A DNA stretch of 64,000 nt from Prostheceraeus crozeri (GCA_907163375.1 CAJQUW010007539.1:558001-622000), one strand, 5' to 3'. Positions 1 to 12,114 are shown, counted from the first letter of the stretch. A program made the numbers and translations. Notes: generated from the sequence alone by a model not told the origin.

Positions 1-2783
1 GCTGGCTGTGACAGCCGAAATATTGGGCGATTATAGGAAAAACAATATATATAATAATTGATAACATATATTGCAGCTTTGGCTCTCCTTCTATCATTTG
101 GATGACACATAGGCTTTTGTGACTTTTCATTTTAGCGAATTTTCAAGCGATATTCCCTATAATGTTATATTTGACGCATTGAAAGATTGTCTATGGCCTC
201 ATCAATGAAAATGAGGTTGTTGATGCTCTTATCAGAGACGTCGAATGTAGTATGAGCCCATGAAGGGAGAAACGCAGCGTCTACGGATGACAAGGAAGGT
301 TTGTGCTTAAATGGTTCAAGTCTGAGGAGATCTTTCTATTCTTTGTCCAGGCGAACTGGCATTCTGCAATCTTTATGAAATCATGCAGCACGTAATATAC
401 ATACTTCGACTTTTTGGAATCGGCTTCCTCGATCAATCACTTTTTGGAATACAGCATACACTTGACTAATAGTATTTAGGCCTGTGATTAGCCTATGAAA
501 AAATTGAGGATTTTTTGTGAAAAATTTGAGGAATGGAAACGAAGCCTAATATGATAATTACAAGAAAATCTACAAATTTTAGCACGGATTTTGAGCCAAA
601 CTTCAAATCATGAAAGTCACAACAAAGAAGGTAACCCAAGGGTTGACCACACCCCACTTTTTGAAGTTGTGTGTATTGCAAAGGGATATTGACTTGGTCA
701 TAATCACTTCCTGCGTTGTTACGAAATTAATTTGTTGCCTCAAGTATCATCTGCTTAGAATGTGTCGAACAGAGGATGTCAGATCAAGCTGCTGATATCG
801 CTCTGCTTCACGCTATCGTCTCCAATTCAATGATGCTTGTCAGATTTGTATAATGTAATTTTTTGAACGTAGGATATATCCTAAATACATGCATCTGGGG
901 CTTTGCAACAATAAATTTTTACGGACTTTAGACAAATTTGGGAGGAGAGTATAGAAAGCTTAAAATCGTTGACGGAATGCTTGTGACTTAAAAAAGTCAG
1001 CAATTTATTATGAAGGATACGCCACATTACACACTAATTTATTAATTTTACTTTATACTACATAAGTTTTGGTGGCTCTTGTTTACTTGTTAGCGTTTGA
1101 TTGTATCGCTCTGATCTACATTCAGATGAACATGAATTCTCTCATACAACACAAAACAAGTGTTGGGAACAGGCTTGCCAGTTGAGTTGTTGGTCTTATC
1201 TAGGCAAAGAGTGAAAGATTATCACCTCTATTCGCATGAAGTTGCGCCGAGATATTGACATCCACATCTTGCAGTGGACCCAGGTTGAAAATCTACCAAC
1301 CCAGTACTATGTGGTTCAATGTTTTAATTAATCTAAGTTCACATACAACAATAAGCAATGTGTGCACTAGTTTCACACCAACCTGCGTTCAACAAATTAT
1401 GAAAACGATCTTTACGTGAATAATTCATCCAGGATAAATGTCGGTCGGCGGACCCTGGAAAAATACTCATGGGATAGCAGAGCTTCATACGCTTCCAACC
1501 CCCGCACGCTAGTGACCAGGAGGCAGATTGACACTAAATTTAGGAACCATCCGCTTTACCCAGTCGGATGTGTTCATGTTCAGCGGAAATAAAATGGAAG
1601 AGAGTGAGTGAAACGAACGCTTCAGTTGATTCGAGCACTGAAATCCAAGTGGGCTGGGGTACCTATATGTTATCATATAATGGATATGGAAGATCGATAT
1701 CCTTAAGTTCTTTAAGAAGCACAGGCATGCATTTAGTAGCCATATAGTCGCAGAAACATATAAAGAAGGTTGTGAAAAAGGTCAAGATAACTAATGAAAA
1801 TAATTGAATGTGCATTTTATTGTTGGAATTCTAAGCAATATTATGAAGTTAGAAGTAAAAAATTGCAGTTTTCAAATATGCAATTTCTGTAGGTTGATCG
1901 CAGTGTTTCACTCATTAAATACGTGAAAGCATTTAATGAGTGAGTTCGACAGACATTAACTTCGGACAACTTCTCTGCTTACCAAAATAAGTCCACACGA
2001 ACCGGAACATCTGCAGCCCTGTAGCTTGCAGAAATGAAAACGATATTCAACGCAACAAAGTGCGTCAAGGTAACAAAATTAAAAAAACAAGCTAGCGACT
2101 GGTTAATTTTTGATGTGCTAAATATGACACGGCTAAAAGAAAATCATTATATCCTAAAATGTCTAGAAATTTAAAAATGCTCACTAGAAGGACAAACGAC
2201 GGTTCTCCTCTCATGTGTAATGAATTGGCGAGTTAAGTCGTTCTTTTCAAAATAATGTTTATCACGTATATATTAAAAAGATTCTATTTAACAGTCTGCC
2301 CATTCAGATGATAAAAGGACAAGTCTGTTTCCTATCAAAATATCAGTTCTAGCTAGCACAGCGGGATTACGCTATCTAAAATCTACCAGGTGTGTGAGAG
2401 AAAAATCATTAAGTTATAAATCATGAGAGAAGAAAAAGAAAAGAAATAAATCATGAGTGATTCACAATTAGCAGCATGGATGTAGGGCACATGTTAGAGG
2501 ATTCTATCTTAGCTTCTTGTTTGGAAGTCTACATATCATCGCCATTCGCCAAAAACAATACATTATCCGACATTTAGTCTGTGGTGTGTCGTATTTGAGG
2601 ATTTCTCATAGTTAAGCTATATTTGACGAATTTTTGAGGAATTTGAGGAGTAATAAACAAATTTGAGGAATTTGAGCACAAATTCCCATCCCACTAATTG
2701 TTGATCGTGACAGTCGAACTCTCCTCATGCTCAACTGCTAAATAGAAGTTAATTTCTCTATCAAAAGAATCAAGAATGATTAC
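1..2783 (-). other. Dicer intron (3' part cut by the window edge)
   Basis: No exon was recognised: the signature of RNase IIIa (ERLE.LGDS) is absent on either strand. The stretch is AT-rich, with a perfect 12-bp-arm hairpin at 1909-1942 (CACTCATTAAAT and its complement around a 10-base loop). Short TTTGAGGAATTT-like repeats recur at 490-535 and 2595-2680, which may be edges of an old element. Otherwise I see nothing. Confidence 0.6.
1909..1942. repeat. Perfect inverted repeat, 12-bp arms
   Basis: CACTCATTAAAT at 1909-1920 and ATTTAATGAGTG at 1931-1942, loop of 10 bases. No flanking element seen. Confidence 0.7.
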
Positions 2784-3116
2784 CGTTGTTTGAAGGTTGA
2801 TCGGCCCTTCAGTGGTAGCACAGCTTGACAAAGGAGACGTAGTTGAGTTGAAAGAATAGCGGAAAGTCATTGGACCGAAAGGTGACGGCCTCTCCATATC
2901 ACCGTCATCCGCGCGACCTACGTTGGCCTCTCTCGCCACTCGACGTCTAATTTCGTCAGCGAGGAGCAGATAATTGATGCGATAAAGAATTGTGGGAAGA
3001 CACACTGCCTTTCGCCAGAGTGAAGCTGGAACTGGGTGACGATAAGTAAGTTCTGGGAGGAGCAATTGTTTCTGATTCAATGATTCTGAGCGAAGTCGTC
3101 GAGACTCTGCACTAAC
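2784..3116 (-). CDS. DICER1: Dicer exon: connector after PAZ, leading to the RNase IIIa region
   Basis: Part of the multidomain ribonuclease that cuts long dsRNA and pre-miRNA into small RNAs. The exon opens after a TTTTCAG acceptor (AG at 3117-3118) and reads VSAESRRLRSESL, then KQLLLPEL and PASLWRKAVCLPTILYR, the strongly conserved animal Dicer stretch between PAZ and RNase IIIa. It enters in phase 0, matching the upstream exon. About 70 further codons are low-complexity and Ser/Thr-rich, as expected for the variable linker before RNase IIIa. I place the donor after NLQTT (ACG|GTAATC, GT at 2782-2783); 111 codons then leave phase 0. The frame stays open to a stop near 2694, so the exon could instead use an earlier donor (for example AACGTAG|GTCGCG) or be terminal in an alternative transcript. 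The RNase III domains must lie beyond position 1. Identity is secure; the 3' border is less so. Confidence 0.9.
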
Positions 3117-4799
3117 CTGAAAATAAACAATGAATATTTATCAATTCGAGGTAGAAGAACGCGGGTATTCGAAACAAGAAATAAGAGTCAGACTAAACCA
3201 TTTAATTCTCTTGAGACAACATTAAATCCATCTCATTGAATTTTCATATCTGAAGACAATCACAGGTATCCTGTCATAGTGACATTTCATCAGATGCATA
3301 GAATTCTCAAAAGGTTCACTGATAGAACGTTTCAACACACGTATAACGAACTTTTCAGCATCTCTGGTCGTCTGAGCATTCATCTGACACTGTATTGCAT
3401 AATAGCTGATAATACATTAAATAATACTTCATGACTCTATTTACAAAATATCCATTCGAGAAATATCAAAATAAAGAAAAAAATAATAAATTTATTGATA
3501 TTAAATGAAGTCGCGTCGAAGGTTCACTTATTGAGTATTCACCTATTGCATACAAATAACAGTATTACAAGTAGGGCAGTGCACCCGTGCACCTGTTGCT
3601 AATAGGTCGGTGCACCGAAATGTGCGAATTTCTACCTAATTGATGTTTTACTGCATAATTTCAATTGTATTTAATTCATTTTATCTGCTATCTTAGTCAC
3701 AGCAAATTGGAGAAAAATATTTTAAGCATGCAGTGCAATTAAACCAACAGGAAAACATTATTCAATTCCATTTATCATCTCAATTCAAGCTTTGCAAGTT
3801 TCCATATCATCAAATGAAACCTGAAAATCACGGCTGTGTTATAAAATAATCAGTTCATTTCCTGATAATGAGAAAAAATGTGAAAAGCGAAGAAAATTAG
3901 TTAATTCAAGTTCATGATGAATCATTGCAGGCCACGAAGTCTCAATTCCCTCGACCTCAAAATTTCCGAATCTCATAGTGAATACTGCGTACCCTGCTGT
4001 TGCACCTCTTGCTAAAATACAGACTATCTTAGCCTTCTAGCTGCCACCGAGCCGCCAGAAAGATTTTCCGGCATCCGGTAACATTGAGCCGAGTAATATC
4101 GAGATGCTGATTTTGGTGCAGTAATTTGTAAATGCGGTGACAGTGATTCAAATCCAATTTCTACATTTCCTCATGTGTTCACGTGCCTCTTTTCCTTTGC
4201 TATATTGACCTTTGATGTTCCACTAGTATTAAAAGTGTCAGTTGTTAACCCTACAGTTCTCCCGCCACTGACTTAATAATTTTGTCAGTGCAATTTTTAC
4301 CAGTTTTTGTGTCAGCTTGTATAATTTCCGTTTCCATCTAGCTGTCATCTTGTTTTACACAGTTCCATCAAAGCTGTCATAAACCCGTATAGGTCAAGCA
4401 TGATGAGAGTCACTTGCAAGTATGGGAGGTCAATGTAAGTCTGTTTCAAATTCTTTGGCACAACAGTATCAGAATTTTCCTAGTACTCTGTAAGTTGTAT
4501 TGAATTCTAGAAATTTTGAACATTTTTTAAGAAAGATAGAGAACCTACCTTCGAGATTTTGAAGTTTTAATTGACTCACACAACAATCCAGAGCGCCTAT
4601 AATTCGATAGGCGCTTCTGTGTAATTTTACTATGAATGGTCGGTGCACCGGTTCTTACACCCGGTACACCGGTGCGCGCAGGTGCGGCATGCGCACACCC
4701 CAAATTTTAAGATATCATTCAATGCTCCAAGATGCAGCTGACAACAAAGGTCTGTCGCAGTACATAGAATATCTAAAGAGAATGGCTACTATTAAATCA

Positions 4800-4913
4800 A
4801 TACAAGACACCAACACCCTTGATTCCCGACCACACTCGCCTGACCCAGGAATCGAACCGAAGTCCGCGGTGGAGACGAGCTCGCACCTTCTTCACTAGGC
4901 CACGCTGACGGTT
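4800..4913 (-). mobile_element. tRNA-derived SINE head, second family
   Basis: On the minus strand the sequence starts near 4913 with an A-box-like TGGCCTAGTGAAG and has a perfect B box GGTTCGATTCC at 4848-4858, about 40 bases further on. This spacing is that of a pol III internal promoter in a tRNA-derived SINE. A GTGTTGGTGTCTTG body follows and fades near 4800. It differs in head and body from the abundant SINE family in this window. No matching acceptor stem is present, so it is not a tRNA gene. Confidence 0.6.
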
Positions 4914-4979
4914 CAAAAGGAATGCGAGTGAAGACAGAAGTTATCTCCAAGTGATATCGACAGTTCATTGTCCTATTAC

Positions 4980-6517
4980 CAGGGCATTTGAACGAACGAT
5001 TGAACGGTGCTTTTTCATTTTTCTGATGAACGGTATGTCTGAGAAGCCGATGAACGGTGATCGGAGTGGACGGCTTTTTTGCTTGACTGAACGTGATTGA
5101 ACTGTAATTTAACCCAGGAAAACCCAGTATAAGAAGTAATGGTAGAAAACCTTCGATGCTTTCTAAAATTGCTTATTTACGCACACTGACTTCAACAGAG
5201 TAGTATTTTGAAATTTGAAAATATTTCAGTACCAATTTGGGCATCGGTCATCAGTGACACATTGGGCTTTCGTGGTAGTGAAGCCTCGAAAATCTCGATA
5301 AAAGAAAAATCTATTGATGCTCTTCGAAATTGCTTGTTTAGGCATCAAAACTTCAGTTCAATGACATTTCGTGAATGAAATGACAAGAGACTTACTATTG
5401 TACAACGCTTCTACATCTTGTTATTCATTTTATGTTCCGAAAATACATGTAGACCCTACAATTCATTAACTACTAAAACATCTACGCGTATCACCATCAA
5501 TCCAGTTTAGCAGTGGTGAAAACTGAAGAAACATGACTGTAGAAGTTTCACGTTTTTCCATGAAGCAACTAAATTATCATGACAAGCACTAAATTATCAT
5601 TTACTTCATCACTTGGTCACAAAGCATTGAACAGTTTGAATTCAAAAGCTGTGAAGTAGGCTTGCTTGCACTGTAAGTGTCAATCTGACCATACCTATAA
5701 AAATAGCATGTATTGTATTGCTTTCGCATCAAGTAAAGTCATAAGCTGGGCTGGGGCCCGCTACGGGCATCTCGATTTTTGCGGAAAGAGGGTATTCGCC
5801 TGCGGGTACAGGCATTTACAATAATGGCTTAATCTGCGAATCCATATCCGGTCAGTGGATATGCAGGTAAGGAATCATGGCGGTATACATGACGTGGGTC
5901 TAAAGTGTTTGGCCAAGCATGTTATGAAATTGAATCTAGTCACATCGCATTCCTTTGTCACTATTTCTGAAGGCTAGACCTAGGCCTATACTAGCGCGCA
6001 AGTTCCAAGAGCTATGTAAGCGAAGTGTCAAATGGGTGAACATCGACCCATCGTCACCTACATGTATAGGAACTCCGTGCAGCATGATGCTGCTAAAGCG
6101 TGTTACAGCCTCGATCACGACAGAAGGATTTTGACTTCCTTTTGGATTTTGACATTCTCTATTTTGATTGGATTTGATACAAAAGGTGTGTGTGACGTGT
6201 AACGTTTGACGTCAAATGTTTCGCAATGTCATTGCGAGACAATACCGACAACGAATTTCCCGAAAGTGCCGCTTGTATTATTCCGCGATGCCAGATGGGA
6301 GAACATCCTGCATCGCCAGCTTCCGCGTTTCTCTGAAAAAAGCCAATGTTAGCTGGAAACGACAGCACTATATAGGTCCATCAAAATTGAACATTGTTTT
6401 GACTTAAAAGTAACGATTGAACGGATGTTTTATGCCATGAACTAACGGAACGGGTCTGAAAGGCTAATGAACGGAAGATCGAACGAACGCGGAAAATATG
6501 ACCGCTCAAATGCCCTG
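4980..6517. mobile_element. Non-autonomous hAT-like DNA transposon with 8-bp target duplication
   Basis: The ends are inverted: CAGGGCATTTGAACG at 4980 and, read inwards from 6517, CAGGGCATTTGAGCG. They are flanked by cctattac (4972-4979) and tctattac (6518-6525), a 7/8 match. CAGGG ends and 8-bp duplications are hAT hallmarks. Sub-terminal copies of TGAACGG lie within about 120 bp of both ends (around 5000, 5030, 5055 and 6415, 6470), like the short repeats that hAT transposases bind. The interior carries only short ORFs with no transposase motif, so the copy would need a transposase in trans. The single TSD mismatch suggests moderate age. Confidence 0.8.
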
Positions 6518-8681
6518 TCTATTACTGTCCTATTACTGACTTGACCATCTTTTGATATTCCCTTCTACGACTTAATTATTGCATATAATATGTTTGACCT
6601 TGGGATTGCTAATGCGGGTTGTTGATACAAATTAAATTAAATTGGAATGACATCTCATCTTCGACATGCTCAATTGGATATTTTAATTGTATAGGCATCC
6701 TCCTAACATGAAGAATGGCAGGAATCGAACACTAATTGCAACTCTTCATCAAGCACTAGTGACATTTATGCCTGAGAACGAGTATTATCCACTTGAATAT
6801 CTAAATGCATGCAATAAATCTGGATGCAGTCGAATATCTCATTAGTTTCATAACATCAGCAACCTGAAATGACGAATATAACCTTGAATTTCAATCATGA
6901 GTGAAACCGTATTCTGTCGTGAATAATCTCTAGCTGCTGTACCTGGAATTCGATGAATTTTCTACAAACCTGCGTTCCAATCTGAATTTAAATGAATGTA
7001 TTTTCGTCTGCATATGAATGCTGCTGGGCATCAAATCCTAAAAAACAGAAATCCGATTTCCATAGAAAATTAACACCTGATATGTTATATATTATAACAC
7101 ATTGGGTGTTACTTTATTATATTTTTATATCATTCGGATCAGAGTCACACTGACGGACACGAAAATACTGACTACTAATCAACACAACTAGATTATCTTA
7201 GACATTTTCTTTACTATTAACTGATGCTATCAAGACAAAATATGATTGATAATGAATTCAATTCGAATAATGGTGATTGAAATAGGTTTGATATTATGAA
7301 AAAATCCCTTTCACGCCAAGAGTCCTATTTTAATTATGCATCGGTTCAAAATTACACCCAAAAGCTTATCATATAGAAAAGTACGACTTCGCAATAATAA
7401 ATATACTTACTGATAATGATTTACACGCGAAAATCACCGTGACGAACATAACCGTTAATAGAAGCTACTACAATTAAATCCAGTTCTAGATCAAACGATG
7501 CTCCACTAGACTTTGACTTTGCAAAAACTGAATATCAAAGTTAAAGTTGTCGTCATTCTAAATATGATTAGTACTCGAGAAACTCGCCATCTGAACACTA
7601 TTAAATCAAAGAAAAATTCGAAAGATAATTCAAAGAATTCAATAAATTCGCAGTCTTAGAATTGTGTGATGCTAACGGTGTAGCTCATAGCTAAGAATTC
7701 AAGTTACGAAAATTCCTCAGGACTCGCTGTCTCCAACGCGAACAGTAAATCAATAATACGTCTGCAACCAAAGAAAAACAAATCTTAAAAATATCAGAGG
7801 TAATTAATTATAAATGGATAATCATAGCTAAAGATAGCCGTCGACACGGATCATTCATTGTCACTGTCAAAGGGCGTCTGCCTGGTACATGTTTGATTGA
7901 TTATCATCGACAGTTGTTTCTGTTTTACAATATGACTTTGGGCACTCTTGCTTTCAATAATGAAAATATTTCAAAATGTGTTTTCGCAATAATAGCCTAT
8001 AATCTTATTATGTAAAAAACACGCAGAGAAGTAACGTTTAAATCGAAATGGTAGAAAAATTACAAAAATTTAATGACTTTGTATTACATACAGGTGCTAT
8101 ATTTTATTATTCTTTATGACCTTTTTTGAAAATCAGGAATTTTACGACTTTTTATGACGCTGGGAGGCCTGTAAGATACTCTAAGAAGTACAGTGTACCT
8201 CTGAGTCATTCCGTAACGTACGCAAATTCTGTCTTTCCTTCCATGTGCCGCTATTTTAATTCTTGTAATCATTAATGGATGTAAAGTTATTCACTACATT
8301 ATTGCAATGCAGATGTGTCGAAAGTGTCTTCATGTCTGTAATAATTTATATTTCATGAATAAAAGCGCTTCCACTAACTACTACATTTGACATTTACAAC
8401 GGAGATGACATATCAGAGAACGAATGACTCGCCGTCATTCCAATCCTTGGTTGTCATTCAGAGAAATGTTGTCATTAACAAAACAAAGATGCGTTTGTGT
8501 AAAGTTCGTGAATTCAGCTGAGTTGAATCATCACAAGCTAAGGCCTGAAATGAATATCAAAGAATTTGAAGTCACCATTTCCACCCACATTTCTCAGTCA
8601 GTTGCTCACAATTCGATCAGCCTGACTTGATGAGCTTCCTCATAGAGAGGATAAACAGTGCACTCTCCCTCTCTCACTCAC

Positions 8682-8853
8682 CTGATGAAGGACGTGACCA
8701 TGATAATTGACATGACGAGGAATCACAAGATTCAAACGCATCACTGTGAAATCCACATCGAGAAGGGGCTGACTGGAGTTGGTGACTTTCGCGTTGTATT
8801 TTCTGCAGTAGTAGTCTTCGAAGGTGTGATAGATATCCGATGGAAACCGATCT
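8682..8853 (-). CDS. DICER1: Dicer exon: C-terminal part of the PAZ module
   Basis: A 172-bp exon, too short to stand out as an ORF. It begins after CTTTCAG (AG at 8854-8855) and ends CATCAG|GTGAGTG (GT at 8680-8681). The first base completes an Arg codon split with the preceding exon; the rest reads DRFPSDIYHTFEDYY, QPLLDVDFTVMRLNL and IPRHVNYHGHVLHQ. This follows the human Dicer segment around KFPSPEYETFAEYY ... QPLLDVDHTSSRLNL ... TPRHLNQ with no gap. It belongs to the part of PAZ that holds the 3' end of the RNA substrate. Phase out is 0 and the next exon starts in phase 0. Both splice sites are strong matches to consensus. Confidence 0.95.
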
Positions 8854-9407
8854 CTGAAAGGATGGATGACATTAGTTAGGATATTGGATACAAAAGGACA
8901 GGATATAACCGGCAGATCGATCTACGAGCCTTTAACATTCAACATACAACAATTTCCTTTTATAGACTAATTTACAACCTTTTGTCTCTCCCGCATTGAT
9001 TTTCTAAATACTTAAAACTCCTGGCCACTTAGGGTGATTGATTGGAAAAATTGGACCCATCTGTGTTTGTTTGTTTGGTTTGTTACGATATAATTGATGA
9101 TATTTATTAATTAAAATATACAATACTACTGTATGTACCGTATGTATGGTTATGTTTAAGAAAACTATGTTTTTAATGTTTTTTCACTTTTTTTGTTTTT
9201 TTCTGTAGAAGGATTCTTTTCTTTTCTCGATAGGCAATCCATAATTCTTAAGACGATGTAATCCCTTCTGTGTTTGCATTATTGCGTATGAAATGTCAGT
9301 AAATCTTTTGACAAATGCACTGTCGTAGTACTAGTACAGCGAGTACAGTTTATTCGGTTCACATTTAGCACCGTATGGCTACAGCGATAATCAAATCCAA
9401 CAAAGAT

Positions 9408-10984
9408 GGTTGGTGGCCGGCGTACTCAAACGTGCCGGTTGCTGGTCGGCGTCATCAAAACCGGCCGGTCGGTGGCCGGCGTACTCAAACGTGCCGGTTG
9501 CTGGCTGGAGTCATCAAAACCGGCCGGTTGGTGGTTGGCGTCATCAAAACCGGCCGTTTGGTGGTTGGCGCATTCAAACGTGCCGGTCGGTGGTTGGCGT
9601 CATCAAAACCGGCCGGTTGGTGGTTGGCGTCATCAAAACCGGCCGTTTGGTGGTTGGCGTCATCAAAACCGGCCGGTTGGTGGTTGGCGTCATCAAAACC
9701 GGCCGGTTGGTGGTTGGCGTCATCAAAACCGGCCGGTTGGTGGTTGGCGTCATCAAAACCGGCCGGTTGGTGGTTGGCGTCATCAAAACCGGCCGGCGTA
9801 TTCAAACGTGCCGGTTGGTGGTTGGCGTCATCAAAACCGGCCGGTCGGTGGTTGGCGTCATCAAAACCGGCCGGTTGGTGGTTGGCGTCATCAAAACCGG
9901 CCGGCGTATTCAAACGTGCCGGTCGGTGGCCGGCGCATTCAAACGTGCCGGTCGGTGGCCGGCGTATTCAAACGTGCCGGTTGGTGGTTGGCGTCATCAA
10001 AACCGGCCGGTTGGTGGTTGGCGTCATCAAAACCGGCCGGTTGGTGGTTGGCGTCATCAAAACCGGCCGGTTGGTGGTTGGCGTCATCAAAACCGGCCGG
10101 TTGGTGGTTGGCGTCATCAAAACCGGCCGGTTGGTGGTTGGCGTCATCAAAACCGGCCGGTTGGTGGTTGGCGTCATCAAAACCGGCCGGTTGGTGGTTG
10201 GCGTCATCAAAACCGGCCGGTTGGTGGTTGGCGTCATCAAAACCGGCCGGTTGGTGGCCGGCGTACTCAAACGTGCCGGTTGGTGGTTGGCGTCATCAAA
10301 ACCGGCCGGTTGGTGGTTGGCGTCATCAAAACCAGCCGGTTGCTGGTTGGTGTCATCAAAACCGGCCGGTTGGTGGCCGGCGTACTCAAACGTGCCGGTT
10401 GGTGGCCGGCGTCATCAAAACCGGCCGGTTGGTGGCCGGCGTACTCAAACTTGCCGGTTGGTGGCCGGCGTACTCAAACTTGCCGGTCGGTGGCCGGCGT
10501 CATCAAAACCGGCCGGTTGCTGGTTGGTGTCATCAAAACCGGCCGGTTGGTGGCGACGTATTCAAACGTGCCGGTTGGTGGTAGGCGTCATCAAAACCGG
10601 CCGGCGTATTCAAACGTGCCGGTTGGTGGTTGGCGTCATCAAAACCGGCCGGTTGGTGGCGACGTATTCAAACGTGCCGGTTGGTGGTAGGCGTCATCAA
10701 AACCGGCCGGCGTATTCAAACGTGCCGGTCGGTGGTTGGCGTTATCAAAACCGGCCGGTCGGTGGTTGGCGTTATCAAAACCGGACGGTCGGTGGCCGGC
10801 GCATTCAAACGTGCCGGTCGGTGGTTGGCGTCATCAAAACCGGCCGGTTGATGGACGGCGTCATCAAAACCGGCCGGTTGGTGGTTGGCGTCATCAAAAC
10901 CGGCCGTTCGGTGGCCGGCGTGTTCAAACGTGCCGGTTGGTGGCCGGCGCATTCAAACGTGCCGGTCGGTGGCTGAAGTCATCA
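9408..10984. repeat. Minisatellite of about 50 units of 30 and 29 bp, G-quadruplex-like
   Basis: Two unit types alternate. Type A is 30 bp and ends CATCAAAACCGGCC; type B is 29 bp and ends ACTCAAACGTGCC or ATTCAAACGTGCC. Both start GGTTGGTGG or GGTCGGTGG. Nine identical A units run at 9979-10248, a sign of recent expansion. Some units are fused into a shorter form (for example about 9797-9812 and 9901-9918). Each A-A junction has the palindrome AACCGGCCGGTT. The + strand carries GGTTGGTGGTTGG, four GG pairs with loops TT, T, TT. No + frame has a stop over more than 1 kb because the unit lacks stops in any frame; this does not indicate a protein. GC content is far above the surroundings. It lies inside a Dicer intron. 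Confidence 0.97.
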
Positions 10985-11180
10985 TCATCGGCGCCCGCGG
11001 ATGGGACGGTGACTGGAGTCTCTGTACCGCTTGGTTAAGGCTTTGATCGTCAGACAATATTTGGTCAACTTAGCCTATACCATTAGACATTTTTAAATTT
11101 CCTCACAGCATACATGAAATGCAAGAATGGCAGGCCTACTGGTACACGTATAAGCGAGAGTTACCTATTACAGTACAACA
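10985..11180 (+). mobile_element. Fragment of an unidentified dispersed coding element, copy 1
   Basis: From GGATGGGACGGTGACTGGAG on, this stretch matches the minus strand of 55038-55290 at roughly 80 percent by eye. Shared landmarks are AAGGCTTTGATCGTCAGACA, TTTGGTCAACTT, ATGCAAGAATGGCAGGCC and AAGCGAGAG. Both copies read KALIVR(Q/H)YLVNL in one frame and (M/I)KC(K/M)NGRP(T/S)GT further on, so the source was probably protein-coding. This copy has a stop after IRHF. I do not recognise the family. The minisatellite abuts it directly. Confidence 0.6.
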
Positions 11181-11650
11181 TACTGTGCAATTGTTCACAA
11201 ATTGATGTCATACTTTGTAAGATGAGCAATAGACTTGTTTACTAGTGTAATGAGTAGTAGACCTACTTAATAATTTATGATAATGTTAAATACATTTTCC
11301 AAGTCAATCAAAGACAGGCATTGATACAATAAAAATGTAGCTTATATCTCTATCTCGCATCCACAAGAAAGCTTCAAGCGGTCAAAAAATTCCATTTGTA
11401 GTGTATTTTTAATTTCTCACACTGACGAGAAATTCAGGAGACATACTGTTGCTCAATAAAGAAGAATTCATGACTACCTCAATGAACTATCGTGCAAAGT
11501 AACGGAGTAACGGAACTTATTTCCAGTTATCCAGTTCGTTATATTTTTAAGTCCATAACTCCGTTACGTAACAGATTAACGGACTGGGCGCTACACATGC
11601 ATGACTTGTCTGCCAATGTCTGGATTTGCAAGATGTTCCATTCCAAGAAT

Positions 11651-12114
11651 AGTTATTTACACAACAAGTGCAAAGTATCCAGCTATATTGCATTTTTTGA
11701 GATCAACATGTCTATACACGAACCCGAAGGGCGAGGGCATAGTTTGTTGATCGAGAAAAATGCAATTAAGCTGGATATCTTTGCACGAGTTCTGTAAGTA
11801 ACTTTATATTTCACAGACCTACCAGAATCTATGATCATGATCCTTAACATGATTTGAAAATCAAACCAAAGCAATTTTGAAATCAGATAGCCTGCTTCTC
11901 TGTCCATTGTACATGCATTTCTATGCAAATTCTATGCATGATTTTCGTTGTAGAGGATGAAAAACTTTCTATGTGCTAATGTATTTCGCTGAAGGAGTGC
12001 AATAAAGACTTTATTGCACTCTTTGAAATTTATGCACACTTTGGAAAGCATAAACTATATTATGGAAGCAATAATCAGAGATTATAGCACTGTGAAATAT
12101 AAACTAACTTTCGA
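11651..12114. repeat. Snap-back repeat family, copy 1 (about 455 bp)
   Basis: Near-identical to 32615-33071. The first 145 bases fold back: an arm from about 11651-11710 (GTGCAAAGTATCCAGCT) pairs with 11743-11795 (AGCTGGATATCTTTGCAC). The rest is bounded by AGTAACTTTATATTTCACAG (about 11796-11815) and its inverse CTGTGAAATATAAACTAACT (about 12092-12111), terminal-repeat-like. Inside lies GAGTGCAATAAA-gac-TTTATTGCACTC, perfect 12-bp arms, near 11995-12023. No ORF. It looks like a MITE, family unknown. Confidence 0.75.

Larger units (their letters stand above)
3117..8681 (-). other. Dicer intron, 5.6 kb
   Basis: Intron between the 8682 and 3116 exons with GT...AG borders. It holds a SINE head (4800-4913) directly before a hAT-like element (4980-6517). 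GC-rich inverted stretches with GGTGCACCG at about 3577-3630 and 4632-4690 may be the ends of another decayed DNA element. Between 6526 and 8681 I see only AT-rich sequence with no recognisable gene or repeat, apart from an edge-like CAGG... end near 8165. Confidence 0.7.

Noticed and set aside
1-2690. Dicer RNase IIIa exon
   Set aside because: Looked for ERLE.LGDSFLK-type sequence in all minus frames; none present.
3577-4690. DNA transposon bounded by GGTGCACCG-rich ends
   Set aside because: The ends share only short GC-rich words in inverse orientation and I found no target duplication; kept as a remark only.
9408-10984. CRISPR-like array
   Set aside because: No unique spacers; units are contiguous and vary as in a minisatellite, and the window is eukaryotic.
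9375-11038. Long open frames (up to 533 codons) with WWLASSKPAG-like or GGWRHQNRP-like repeats, and antisense frames with PVLMTPTTNR
   Set aside because: All frames are open only because the minisatellite unit lacks stops; frame shifts between 29- and 30-bp units change the peptide each time. No signal, domain or codon pattern of a gene.
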